From positions 1-22,986 of the forward strand of contig CALVIJ010000002.1 of the NCBI GenBank assembly GCA_944329505.1: DNA of 22,986 nt, given 5' to 3'. Shown piece after piece: positions 6,524-13,239 of the stretch (the stretch's first letter is position 1; each line of letters opens with the position of its first letter). The position numbers were made by a program, and so were the translations under genes. Under the pieces are notes generated by a model, which saw nothing but the letters and a program-made list of their open reading frames with translations, was not told where the DNA came from and searched no databases. The DNA is from an uncultured Bacilli bacterium (GTDB lineage Bacteria; Bacillota_I; Bacilli_A; RF39; UBA660).

Positions 6524-6958
6524 ATGGCTAAGAAAAAAGTACCAAAAAAAGCCAAAAGACGGTTAATTGTTTTTGGACCAATTGCTATTTTTGTCATCAT
6601 TTACTGTGCATTTACTCTAGTTACTACAGCTATAAACTTATATGAATTAAAAAATGAAGAAAAACAGTTAAATGAAGAATTAAAAACCTTAAAGAGCGAT
6701 GCTAGTGATTTAAAAAATGAAATAACTAAATTACAAGATAAAGATTATGTTGCTAGATATGCTAGGGAAAATTATTTATACACTAAAAATGGTGAATATG
6801 TTATTAAAACAGAAGAAAAAAGTGAAAAAGAAAAGCAAGAAACAAAAAAAGATGAAAAATATATAATCTATGCTTGTGCTAGTATCGCACTTTTTATTGT
6901 TTTGTTTATAATTGTAAAACATCATAAAAGAAAGAAAAAAAAGAAAAGTTCTAAATAA
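6524..6958 (+). CDS. divIC: DivIC/FtsB-family septum initiator with an extra C-terminal membrane segment
   Basis: DivIC works with FtsL and DivIB in the divisome to activate septal peptidoglycan synthesis. This 144-residue protein has a very basic cytoplasmic N-terminus (1-13), TM1 (about 14-36), an extracellular coiled coil (about 40-72) and the DivIC hallmark DKDYVARYARENYLYTKNGEYVIK (72-95). Family members normally end shortly after that point. Here a charged linker (96-112) is followed by a second strongly hydrophobic segment, YIIYACASIALFIVLFIIV (about 113-131), and a lysine-rich tail (132-144), which predicts both ends inside the cell. Start ATG 6524 follows AAGGTGAT. Its position after yabPQ matches Bacillus. 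DivIC is essential or nearly so in relatives. Confidence 0.88.
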   Translation: MAKKKVPKKAKRRLIVFGPIAIFVIIYCAFTLVTTAINLYELKNEEKQLNEELKTLKSDASDLKNEITKLQDKDYVARYARENYLYTKNGEYVIKTEEKSEKEKQETKKDEKYIIYACASIALFIVLFIIVKHHKRKKKKKSSK

Positions 6959-6968
6959 AGGAACTTTT
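6944..6968. terminator. Bidirectional intrinsic terminator between divIC and lemA
   Basis: AAAAGTTC (6944-6951) pairs with GAACTTTT (6961-6968). T-runs follow on both strands: T to 6970 on plus, and on minus a C then eight T opposite 6936-6942. The divIC stop TAA (6956-6958) is in the loop, and the lemA stop (6971-6969, minus) abuts the stem. Confidence 0.82.
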
Positions 6969-7514
6969 TTATAATTTAAAATCATCAATAATTTCGTCAT
7001 TCATATCCTTACCATCAAAATATAATTTACTTTTAAACTTAAAAAACAAAGCAATTATATTAGTAGGAAAGGCTTTAACCATTTTATTATAATCAGTAAT
7101 AATATCATTATAATATTTTCTAAAAGCGACAATCTCTGCTTCTGATTCATTTAAAGCAATATCTATTTTCATAAACGATTCCGCACTTTTAAGTTTAGGA
7201 TATTCTTCTTTATATTTTTCAAATTCTTTTAAACCATCATATAATTTTCTATCTAAATCAAAATTACTTAATTTTCTAGAACGAAGTTTTACAATTTGAC
7301 CTAAAACATCTTCCTCAGTTTTTGTATTAGCTTTAATAACATCAATTGATTTATTAAGTAAATCAAATCTTTTTCTTAAAACTGCATCAATATTAGCTTC
7401 AGCCTCATTTATTCTAATAATCAACACTTGGAATTGATTATAACTATTAGCTATCCATATAATAAGTAAAGCAACTGCTAATAAAATAGATGTCATCACA
7501 ATAAACGTGCCCAT
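6969..7514 (-). CDS. lemA: LemA family protein
   Basis: LemA proteins are membrane-anchored helical proteins of unknown biochemical function, found widely in bacteria. The 181-residue product has an N-terminal membrane anchor (about 5-22), then a long helical bundle with the family motif NSYNQFQVLIIRINEAEANIDAVLRKRFDLL (23-53) and the conserved pair FNEAIxxYN-like segment FRKYYNDIITDYNKMVKAFPTNIIA (about 132-156). The start ATG is preceded by AAGGTGATGAT on the minus strand. It lies 42 bases downstream of gerQ with no terminator between, and a SigA-type promoter sits at the end of gerQ, so it is probably expressed both with and without gerQ. Confidence 0.93.
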   Translation of the reverse strand: MGTFIVMTSILLAVALLIIWIANSYNQFQVLIIRINEAEANIDAVLRKRFDLLNKSIDVIKANTKTEEDVLGQIVKLRSRKLSNFDLDRKLYDGLKEFEKYKEEYPKLKSAESFMKIDIALNESEAEIVAFRKYYNDIITDYNKMVKAFPTNIIALFFKFKSKLYFDGKDMNDEIIDDFKL

Positions 7515-7531
7515 ATCATCACCTTAAAAAC

Positions 7532-7560
7532 ATTATAACAAATATCTTTTTTTATTTCAA
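7532..7560 (-). promoter_or_regulatory. Promoter of lemA
   Basis: On the minus strand TTGAAA (7560-7555), a 17-base spacer and TATAAT (7537-7532) with an extended TGT form a near-consensus vegetative promoter. The -35 contains the TGA stop of gerQ. Confidence 0.78.
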
Positions 7561-7916
7561 TTATTTGGATAGAATTCTGGATCAGAAATGATACGCTCGT
7601 CAAATTTTATATAATTGACATATATAATTAAAATTAAATACCAATTTCCAGTACTAGGATCACTTAAAATAATATGATCGCGGCCGGATTGCTCAATTAT
7701 ACCCGAAAATATTTTGTTTCGCCATTCATCAGAATCAGGATAAGAAGCATAAATTTCTACTTTCTTTCCACGATTTAATCTTAAAATATTTTCGATATAA
7801 GATTGTTCAGCAGGTACATTAAAGTTCATTTGTGTTTGTTGATTTGGCACATTACCGCCCCCACTGTAAATAGGAGTGCCTGGAAAACCATTTTGGTTTA
7901 CAAAATTATTATTCAT
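7557..7916 (-). CDS. gerQ: Spore coat protein GerQ
   Basis: GerQ is an inner spore-coat protein needed for proper localisation of the cortex-lytic enzyme CwlJ in Bacillus, and it is cross-linked by the transglutaminase Tgl. This 119-residue product has the family core from residue 37: EQSYIENILRLNRGKKVEIYASY, then GRDHIILSDPSTGNWYLILIIYVNYIKFDE. The first 36 residues are low-complexity, rich in N, Q, G and P, as in relatives. Unlike Bacillus GerQ, whose N-terminal lysines are the reported cross-linking sites, there is no lysine before K51. Start ATG 7916 has AAAGGGTGAT upstream on the minus strand. It ends in TGA and reads through into lemA. No cwlJ or tgl gene is in the window. Confidence 0.92.
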   Translation of the reverse strand: MNNNFVNQNGFPGTPIYSGGGNVPNQQTQMNFNVPAEQSYIENILRLNRGKKVEIYASYPDSDEWRNKIFSGIIEQSGRDHIILSDPSTGNWYLILIIYVNYIKFDERIISDPEFYPNN

Positions 7917-7954
7917 TTAATCACCCTTTCCATAATAATATATTCTCTAAAGCT

Positions 7955-7982
7955 TAAAATATGTTATACTTAAAGAGATGTA
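7955..7982 (-). promoter_or_regulatory. Possible SigK-like mother-cell promoter of gerQ
   Basis: On the minus strand CATATTTTA (7963-7955) fits the SigK -10 consensus CATAnnnTA, and TACA (7982-7979) lies 15 bases upstream as a -35 (consensus mACm, usual spacing 16-17). A start near 7948 gives a leader of about 30 bases with the ribosome site in it. It interleaves with the pduL promoter on the other strand. Confidence 0.38.
7962..7970 (+). promoter_or_regulatory. Extended -10 promoter of pduL
   Basis: TGTTATACT (7962-7970) is an extended -10. The -35 region (ATTCTC or TTCTCT, 7942-7948) is weak. Transcription should start near 7977. Confidence 0.6.
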
Positions 7983-7996
7983 GTAAAAAAACTACA
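7979..7996 (+). promoter_or_regulatory. Hairpin / inverted repeat at the 5' end of the pduL transcript
   Basis: TGTAGT (7979-7984) and ACTACA (7991-7996) are perfect inverted repeats around six A, within a few bases of the predicted transcript start and one base before AAAGGAGG (7998-8005). It could be a 5' stabilising stem-loop in RNA or an operator in DNA. Confidence 0.45.
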
Positions 7997-8010
7997 CAAA
8001 GGAGGTATTT

Positions 8011-8589
8011 ATGAAAATTATTTTAGGCGTATCTAATCGTCACGTTCATTTAAATAAAGAAGATTATTTCACTCTATTTGGTGATGAACCAATGAATAAA
8101 GTCAAAGACTTACGTCAACCTGGACAATTTGCTTCAGATAAATTTGTAACCATTAAAAATGGTGATAGGACAATTGAGCACGTCAGAATTCTTGGACCAA
8201 TCAGAAATTATACTCAAGTTGAAATATCTAAGACAGATGCTTACACATTAAAATTAAATCCCCCAATCAGACAATCTGGAGATTTAGAAAATTCAAGCCC
8301 AATAACTATTGTTGGACCTAAAGGAGAATTAAATCTTGATAAAGGTTGTATTTTGGCTAACCGTCATATTCATATTAGCCCAGAAGAAGTAAAAACATAC
8401 AACTTAGAAGGTGTAAAAAAAGTTAAAGTAAAAGTAGATGGTGAAAAAGGAGGTATTTTAAATAATGTTTATTTAAAAGTACAAGAACCATCACTATTAG
8501 AAATGCATCTTGATACCGATGAAGGTAACGCATTTGGTATTAAAACCGGCGATGAATTAGAAATAATTGAATTAGAAAGGGATGAATAA
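8011..8589 (+). CDS. pduL: Phosphate propanoyltransferase / phosphotransacetylase PduL
   Basis: PduL interconverts acyl-CoA and acyl phosphate (propionyl or acetyl) and often replaces Pta in Bacillota, giving acetyl phosphate for ATP formation with acetate kinase. The 192-residue enzyme has the two PF06130 half-domains with their metal-binding histidine motifs: SNRHVHLN (H11, H13) and ANRHIHIS (H119, H121), plus LLEMHLDTDEGNAFG (H166) near the end. No N-terminal microcompartment-targeting extension is present, so this is most likely the free cytosolic form. No shell protein genes are near. The start has a strong AAAGGAGG at 7998-8005. Its last bases overlap the ribosome site of the dehydrogenase that follows, so the two are coupled. 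Confidence 0.93.
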   Translation: MKIILGVSNRHVHLNKEDYFTLFGDEPMNKVKDLRQPGQFASDKFVTIKNGDRTIEHVRILGPIRNYTQVEISKTDAYTLKLNPPIRQSGDLENSSPITIVGPKGELNLDKGCILANRHIHISPEEVKTYNLEGVKKVKVKVDGEKGGILNNVYLKVQEPSLLEMHLDTDEGNAFGIKTGDELEIIELERDE

Positions 8590-8590
8590 G

Positions 8591-9370
8591 ATGAAATTAA
8601 AAGACAAAGTTGCAGTCATTACAGGTGGTGCCATGGGAAATGGTTTAGGTATTACTAAAGTGTTCTTAAAAGAAGGCGCTAAAGTAGCTATATTAGATTA
8701 TGATGAAAAACTAGTTGAAACCATCTCTGAATTAAAAAAACAAAATTACGAAGTTTTAGGATATAAAGTAGATATTAGAAATGTAAATGCCGTAAAAGAA
8801 GCGATAAGTGATATAAGTAGTAAATGGGGAAAGATAGATATCTTAGTAAATAATGCTGGAGTATGTAGACTAAAACCATTTAGTGAAATGGAAGATGAAC
8901 TAAGAGATTTTCATTTTGACATCAATATCAAAGGAACTTGGAATGTTACCAAAGCTACTTTGCCTTATATGGAAAAAGGCTCTATTATCAATCTATCAAG
9001 TGTTACAGGCCCAATAGTTGCTGATAGTGGAGAAGTCGCATATGCTACAACTAAAGCCGCTTTAATTGGCTTCACTAAAGGATTAGCGGCTGAACTAGTT
9101 GACAAAAATATCAGAGTAAATGCTATTATGCCAGGTTACATCATGACGCCTATGGTTAGCGGTATGGCCAAAGAATCAAATGCAGAAAATCCAGATAGTG
9201 TTGTTGATGGAATTGCCAAAGGTATTCCAATGAAAAGATTAGGTACCATTGAAGAGCTTGGTAACCTAGCCGCTTTCCTTGCATCTGATGAATCGAGTTA
9301 TATTACTGCCCAAGGAATAGTAATCGATGGTGGTTCAACCTTACCAGAAACCATGACTATGGGTGTTTAA
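8591..9370 (+). CDS. ucpA: UcpA-like short-chain dehydrogenase/reductase
   Basis: This 259-residue classical SDR is predicted to be an NAD(P)-dependent oxidoreductase. It has the cofactor motif TGGAMGNG (11-18), an acidic residue after beta-2 (LDYD, 35-38) favouring NAD(H), NNAG (87-90), the catalytic Ser in LSSVTG (135-140) and YATTK (Tyr151, Lys155). Long segments are very close to Escherichia coli UcpA, notably NNAGVCRL...RDFHFDINIKG.WNVTKATLP (87-125) and the end AAFLASDESSY...VIDGGSTLPET (227-254). UcpA's natural substrate is unknown; in E. coli it has been linked to furfural tolerance. An in-frame ATG at 8582 abuts its own AAAGGG, so ATG 8591 is the better start. It is coupled to pduL, which suggests a carbonyl or acyl substrate. 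Confidence 0.88.
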   Translation: MKLKDKVAVITGGAMGNGLGITKVFLKEGAKVAILDYDEKLVETISELKKQNYEVLGYKVDIRNVNAVKEAISDISSKWGKIDILVNNAGVCRLKPFSEMEDELRDFHFDINIKGTWNVTKATLPYMEKGSIINLSSVTGPIVADSGEVAYATTKAALIGFTKGLAAELVDKNIRVNAIMPGYIMTPMVSGMAKESNAENPDSVVDGIAKGIPMKRLGTIEELGNLAAFLASDESSYITAQGIVIDGGSTLPETMTMGV

Positions 9371-9391
9371 AGCTACAAAGTAGCTTTTTTT
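9369..9391 (+). terminator. Intrinsic terminator of pduL-ucpA
   Basis: AAAGCTAC (9369-9376) pairs perfectly with GTAGCTTT (9380-9387) around AAA, followed by T to 9391. The stem includes the last two bases of the stop codon. Confidence 0.9.
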
Positions 9392-9392
9392 C

Positions 9393-9421
9393 TTGACGAA
9401 AATATATTATTCTGCTAAAAT
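9393..9421 (+). promoter_or_regulatory. Promoter of the Fic gene
   Basis: TTGACG (9393-9398), a 17-base spacer and TAAAAT (9416-9421) with an extended TGC make a strong vegetative promoter that begins two bases after the previous terminator. Confidence 0.78.
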
Positions 9422-9442
9422 ACACCTCGCAAGGTGATGACA

Positions 9443-10696
9443 ATGGGTGGAATTATAACCAATCAAGAGGAATTAGTTGAAATTTTAAAAGGTTTATTTT
9501 TTGACTATATCGAAAAAAAAAGAACGAGGCAATTATATCAAGAAGGTAAAAATGGCTTAATTGTTCCTAAAAGACTATTAATGTTTTATTATCAATTAGA
9601 TGAAGATAAACGTCATTTAAATCAAGCAGCTGAGGATTTTCTTAGACATTATATAGCGTGTGAATCAATTTTAGAAGACGCTCATTTAAAATATGAAAAA
9701 GAAGGATTAAAAGAAATGTATGAATATTTATTGTCTGATGAAATAAATGACCATTTTGATATTTATACTTTACTTGATTTACACAAAAAACTTTTTTCTA
9801 AAGCTCCATTTCCAGAAAATAGTGGTCATTTTCGAAATGATAACGTATATTTACCAAACACAGGTATTAATTTATCAGACTGGCGAAGTATCTGGCAAGA
9901 AATCAAAGTATTAAATAGTGATGTTCAAAACATTATTGCTTTAGGAGAAGAAGTTAAAAATAATCCTGCTTATTTGTTTGAGTATATTGATAGATGTATT
10001 TTGTTAAAAACACAATTAATTCAAATTCATCCATTTTTTGATGGAAACGGACGCACCATTAGAGCTTTTATAAATAAATTATTTATGGATGTTGGCTTAC
10101 CTCCAATATACATTTCAAGCAATGAAAATTTGACTTATCGAAAAGCCATGCAACAAGCTATTGGCGAAGAGCGTGATTACTCCTCTATTATTAACTTTTA
10201 TTACTATAAAATTTGTGATTCTATAATCGAACTAGAAAATGACTATATCTATGGTACAAAGAAAAAATCTTCACCAAAAACCGTTATGAAATTAGCTCAA
10301 AAAGTCAAAAACGAATTATCATCCTTACCACATCATTATAGTTTGGATGAAGAAATTTCTTCAATAATTAAGAATTATTTAGACGAAAAAGATATCACTG
10401 CTCAAATTTTTAATATTGCTCTTTTTGATTCATTGCTTGAACCGCATGCTTTTGTAGTTGCTAGTTACCAAAGTGGTGATAATAAAACAAATAAATTATT
10501 AATTGATCCTTTATTTGAAATGGTTGTCACTGAAAATGACATAAAGGCCAATAAAGAAAATGAAGCTATGTTTGAAAACCTTAAAGATAATGGTGTAACT
10601 TATGCTAATCAAAATGAATTATATAAATATCTTCTAATCTTTTTCGAAGTCACTTCTAAAAAATTGAAAAATGCAAAAAAACATTCCAAAAATTGA
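9443..10696 (+). CDS. Fic-domain protein with an unusual C-terminal half
   Basis: Fic enzymes transfer AMP or other phosphate-containing groups from nucleotides to hydroxyl side chains. This 417-residue protein has an N-terminal helical region (1-105), a Fic core with the complete active motif HPFFDGNGR (196-204) and the conserved flap/alpha region before it (GHFRNDNVYLPN, 128-139). An inhibitory-helix-like ESILED (74-79) keeps the glutamate but lacks the usual S/T and G/N. The last 130 residues (about 285-417) are not typical Fic sequence. They contain PHAFVVA (334-340) and LLIDPLFEM (352-360), a His...Asp-Pro pattern seen in papain/transglutaminase-like folds, with no cysteine between residues 259 and 417. 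Open frame starts at GTG 9434, but AAGGTGAT (9431-9438) is the ribosome site for ATG 9443. It is monocistronic, with no antitoxin-like neighbour. Confidence 0.85.
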   Translation: MGGIITNQEELVEILKGLFFDYIEKKRTRQLYQEGKNGLIVPKRLLMFYYQLDEDKRHLNQAAEDFLRHYIACESILEDAHLKYEKEGLKEMYEYLLSDEINDHFDIYTLLDLHKKLFSKAPFPENSGHFRNDNVYLPNTGINLSDWRSIWQEIKVLNSDVQNIIALGEEVKNNPAYLFEYIDRCILLKTQLIQIHPFFDGNGRTIRAFINKLFMDVGLPPIYISSNENLTYRKAMQQAIGEERDYSSIINFYYYKICDSIIELENDYIYGTKKKSSPKTVMKLAQKVKNELSSLPHHYSLDEEISSIIKNYLDEKDITAQIFNIALFDSLLEPHAFVVASYQSGDNKTNKLLIDPLFEMVVTENDIKANKENEAMFENLKDNGVTYANQNELYKYLLIFFEVTSKKLKNAKKHSKN

Positions 10697-10739
10697 AATG
10701 CCCCCATTAGAGTAGACATCAAAATTAGGAATGTTTTTT
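10676..10739. terminator. Shared bidirectional terminator between fic and the PBP gene
   Basis: AAAAAACATTCC (10676-10687) pairs perfectly with GGAATGTTTTTT (10728-10739) across a 40-base loop with a small inner AATG/CATT hairpin. T-runs occur on both strands. The Fic stop TGA (10694-10696) is in the loop, and the PBP stop (10740-10738, minus) overlaps the stem. Confidence 0.75.
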
Positions 10740-12720
10740 ACTCTTTTACTTTTACAGTTGGAATAGCTTCATCTAAAGAACTTTTATTTTCAGTTGGTTC
10801 AGTTCCTTTTATATAATATAGAATCTTCGCTTTCGAACTGTCAGTGGACGCTTTACCACTAATCGGATCAATCGCTACCCCAACAACGTTACTAGGTGTT
10901 TTATACCATGTTTCCTCATCGTTTTTACCTTCTAAATAGGTTTCCATAATATCAACCCAAGCATTTTTTAAATTCGAACTATCTTGACTAGAAACCTCTT
11001 TATTATCGTCATATCCAGTCCACATACCGACTAAGAGTTCTTTATTATAACCAAAAATCAAATTATCCGTATTTGTTGTTCCTGATTTTAAAGCATATTT
11101 ATGTGTCATTTTTGGTTCAATACTTAGACATGTTGGTGTATTATAATCTTTAAATTCTTTCGCATAAGTAGTTGTTAAAAGTTCATTTAAAATATATACC
11201 GTATTTTTATTTAAAACATTTTCTGGCTTGGGTTTATATTCATATAAAACATTTCCTTCCATGTCAGTCACCTTACTAATAAAATATGGTTCAATTTTAT
11301 ATCCTTCATTAGCTAAAGCACTATATGCTGCCATCATATCCATCATATTTATCTCTTCAGCTCCTAATGCTAAAGAAGGTAATGTATTTAAATCCTCATC
11401 GATTCCAACTCTTTTTAAAATATCTGGCAAAGCATCATCACCTAAAAACAGATGAGTTTTTACTGCATAAATATTATCGGAATAACTGATTGCCGCCGCT
11501 AAACTTATTGGCCCATTCGCATATTCATCATTGTAATTTTTTGGCGTATAAGTTTTATTATTTGAAAAGCTAAACGTTGTCTTTTCACTAGTAAAAGTTG
11601 TCGATGGCGTAAAACCATTTTCTAAAGCAGAATAGTATAAAAAAGGTTTAATTGTTGAACCAACTTGTCTTTTGGCCATTGTTGCCCGGTTATATTGACT
11701 CTTATTATAATCTCTTCCACCAGAAAGAGCTAATACTTTACCAGTTTGTGGATCCATAACAACACCTGCCATTTGAATATCGGAATTTGTAATGTTATTA
11801 TTCGCACTATCTTCTAAAGCCTTTTGAGCATTCATGTCTAAATTAGTATAAATTTTAAGTCCACCTGTTTCCAAAAATGAAGAGGGGATAGTCTTAATTG
11901 AATTTAACTCTTCCATTACTGCGTCTTGATAATACATCATCATTTTTAAATTATCACTGTCTTCACTCTTTTCATAATTAAGTTTTGTATTATAGGCCGC
12001 ATCTGCTTGATTTTGTGTAATATAACCATTTTTTACCATTGTATTTAAAATGATTTTTTGCCTTGACTTTGCATTTTCCTCATCGACTAAAGGCGAATAT
12101 TTACTAGGGTTTTTTGGTATCCCCGCCAGCATGCTAGCCTCAGCTAAATTTAATTCTTTCGCACTCTTGTTAAAATAATACTTAGATGCGTTTCCAATTC
12201 CAAATATACCACCATAATTAATCGTATTTAAATAACCTTCCAAAATATCATCTTTGCTGTAATGAGCTTCTAATCTAATTGTAATCCAAGCTTCTTTAAT
12301 TTTTCTGTCCCAAGTTTTATCAAAATCTAAAAATAAGTTTTTAGAATACTGCTGGGTAATTGTCGAAGCTCCTTGTAAAGTTTCTCCAGAAGTTAAATTA
12401 ATCATCATAGCCTTAATAATTCTTAAAAAGTCAAATCCTTGATGTTTGTAAAAATTTTTATCTTCAACTGAGATTGTCGCATTAATTAAATCGTCAGAAA
12501 TCTCATTCAAACTAACCGTTTTATCCGAACTTGCTGTATAAACATCACCGTTAATATCGTATAAATGATATCCGTTCGCTCCAGTTATTGGTAATTTTGG
12601 CTGCATACGTGCATATAAATATATACCGAAGTAAAGAATAATAAAAAAGAGAATAACTCCAATAATAATAAATAACCATTTTTTTGACCTCTTGCTTTTT
12701 TTAACCTTATTTCTTTCCAT
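10738..12720 (-). CDS. Class A penicillin-binding protein (PBP1a-type, bifunctional)
   Basis: Class A PBPs polymerise lipid II and cross-link stem peptides at the outer face of the membrane. The 660-residue protein has a basic cytoplasmic N-terminus, one anchor (about 15-36), a GT51 glycosyltransferase domain with catalytic Glu86 in EDKNFYKHQGFD and the motif GASTITQQYSKNLFL (118-131), then a transpeptidase domain with SxxK at S355-K358 (GSTIKP), SDN at 414-416 and KSGTT at 545-549. All catalytic motifs are intact. The C-terminus is short and acidic/threonine-rich, without PASTA or fibronectin repeats. It is monocistronic on the minus strand, with AGAAGGCGG upstream of the ATG; I see no clear promoter pair. 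It could correspond to Bacillus ponA, pbpF or pbpG. Confidence 0.94.
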   Translation of the reverse strand: MERNKVKKSKRSKKWLFIIIGVILFFIILYFGIYLYARMQPKLPITGANGYHLYDINGDVYTASSDKTVSLNEISDDLINATISVEDKNFYKHQGFDFLRIIKAMMINLTSGETLQGASTITQQYSKNLFLDFDKTWDRKIKEAWITIRLEAHYSKDDILEGYLNTINYGGIFGIGNASKYYFNKSAKELNLAEASMLAGIPKNPSKYSPLVDEENAKSRQKIILNTMVKNGYITQNQADAAYNTKLNYEKSEDSDNLKMMMYYQDAVMEELNSIKTIPSSFLETGGLKIYTNLDMNAQKALEDSANNNITNSDIQMAGVVMDPQTGKVLALSGGRDYNKSQYNRATMAKRQVGSTIKPFLYYSALENGFTPSTTFTSEKTTFSFSNNKTYTPKNYNDEYANGPISLAAAISYSDNIYAVKTHLFLGDDALPDILKRVGIDEDLNTLPSLALGAEEINMMDMMAAYSALANEGYKIEPYFISKVTDMEGNVLYEYKPKPENVLNKNTVYILNELLTTTYAKEFKDYNTPTCLSIEPKMTHKYALKSGTTNTDNLIFGYNKELLVGMWTGYDDNKEVSSQDSSNLKNAWVDIMETYLEGKNDEETWYKTPSNVVGVAIDPISGKASTDSSKAKILYYIKGTEPTENKSSLDEAIPTVKVKE

Positions 12721-12790
12721 AAAATCACGCCGCCTTCTAAAATTATTATTGGAAAAAAATTCAAAAATATAAGTAAAAAAATCATTTATA

Positions 12791-12799
12791 TGTTATAAT
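12791..12799 (+). promoter_or_regulatory. Extended -10 promoter of the DUF1934 gene
   Basis: TGTTATAAT (12791-12799) is a perfect TATAAT with extended TGN; the -35 region is weak. GAGGTAA follows before ATG 12821. Confidence 0.6.
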
Positions 12800-12820
12800 C
12801 TTTGTGCGAGGTAAATAAAC

Positions 12821-13183
12821 ATGAGTAAAGTTATAATTGAATCCACATTAAAAAATAGTGAAGAAAATCATACTTTTAAAGGCAAAGGGATTAAAAAAGA
12901 TAATCAAATTATCTATAATGATGGAAACGTCCAAACAAAAGTAATAATTGATAATATAATAACCATTGAAAGAAATGCTGAATATAAATTGAAGTTAAGT
13001 CTAAAAAAAGGTATAAATTTAAAAGGAACATACATAACTAACTATGGAGTATCTGAATTAGAGACATATACTCTTGAAGAAAATATAAAGAATGATGAAA
13101 TATATATCACTTATAAACTAATGATAAACGGAGTAAATATTGACACATTTACATATAAATTAAAATTTTCACTTGACACATAG
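12821..13183 (+). CDS. DUF1934 / YwiB-like beta-barrel protein
   Basis: This 120-residue protein has no membrane segment or signal peptide and alternates short beta strands (VIIESTLK, HTFKGKGIKKDNQIIYND, QTKVIIDNIITIER, ISI-like DEIYITYKLMINGV). This fits the DUF1934 calycin-like barrel typified by Bacillus YwiB, whose function is unknown. Support comes from position: in Bacillus ywiB sits with argS and rpoE, and here rpoE follows directly, with argS missing. The sequence itself is quite divergent. It ends in TAG at 13181-13183, which lies within the promoter of rpoE, and no terminator separates them, so rpoE can also be reached by read-through. Confidence 0.68.
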   Translation: MSKVIIESTLKNSEENHTFKGKGIKKDNQIIYNDGNVQTKVIIDNIITIERNAEYKLKLSLKKGINLKGTYITNYGVSELETYTLEENIKNDEIYITYKLMINGVNIDTFTYKLKFSLDT

Positions 13184-13200
13184 ATAGAATATGATACAAT
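13173..13200 (+). promoter_or_regulatory. Promoter of rpoE
   Basis: A consensus TTGACA (13173-13178), a 16-base spacer and TACAAT (13195-13200) with an extended TGA form one of the best promoters in the window. The -35 overlaps the last codons of the preceding gene. Confidence 0.82.
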
Positions 13201-13239
13201 GTTCTAAGATTAATTCTGATATAACTTAGGAGGTATATT

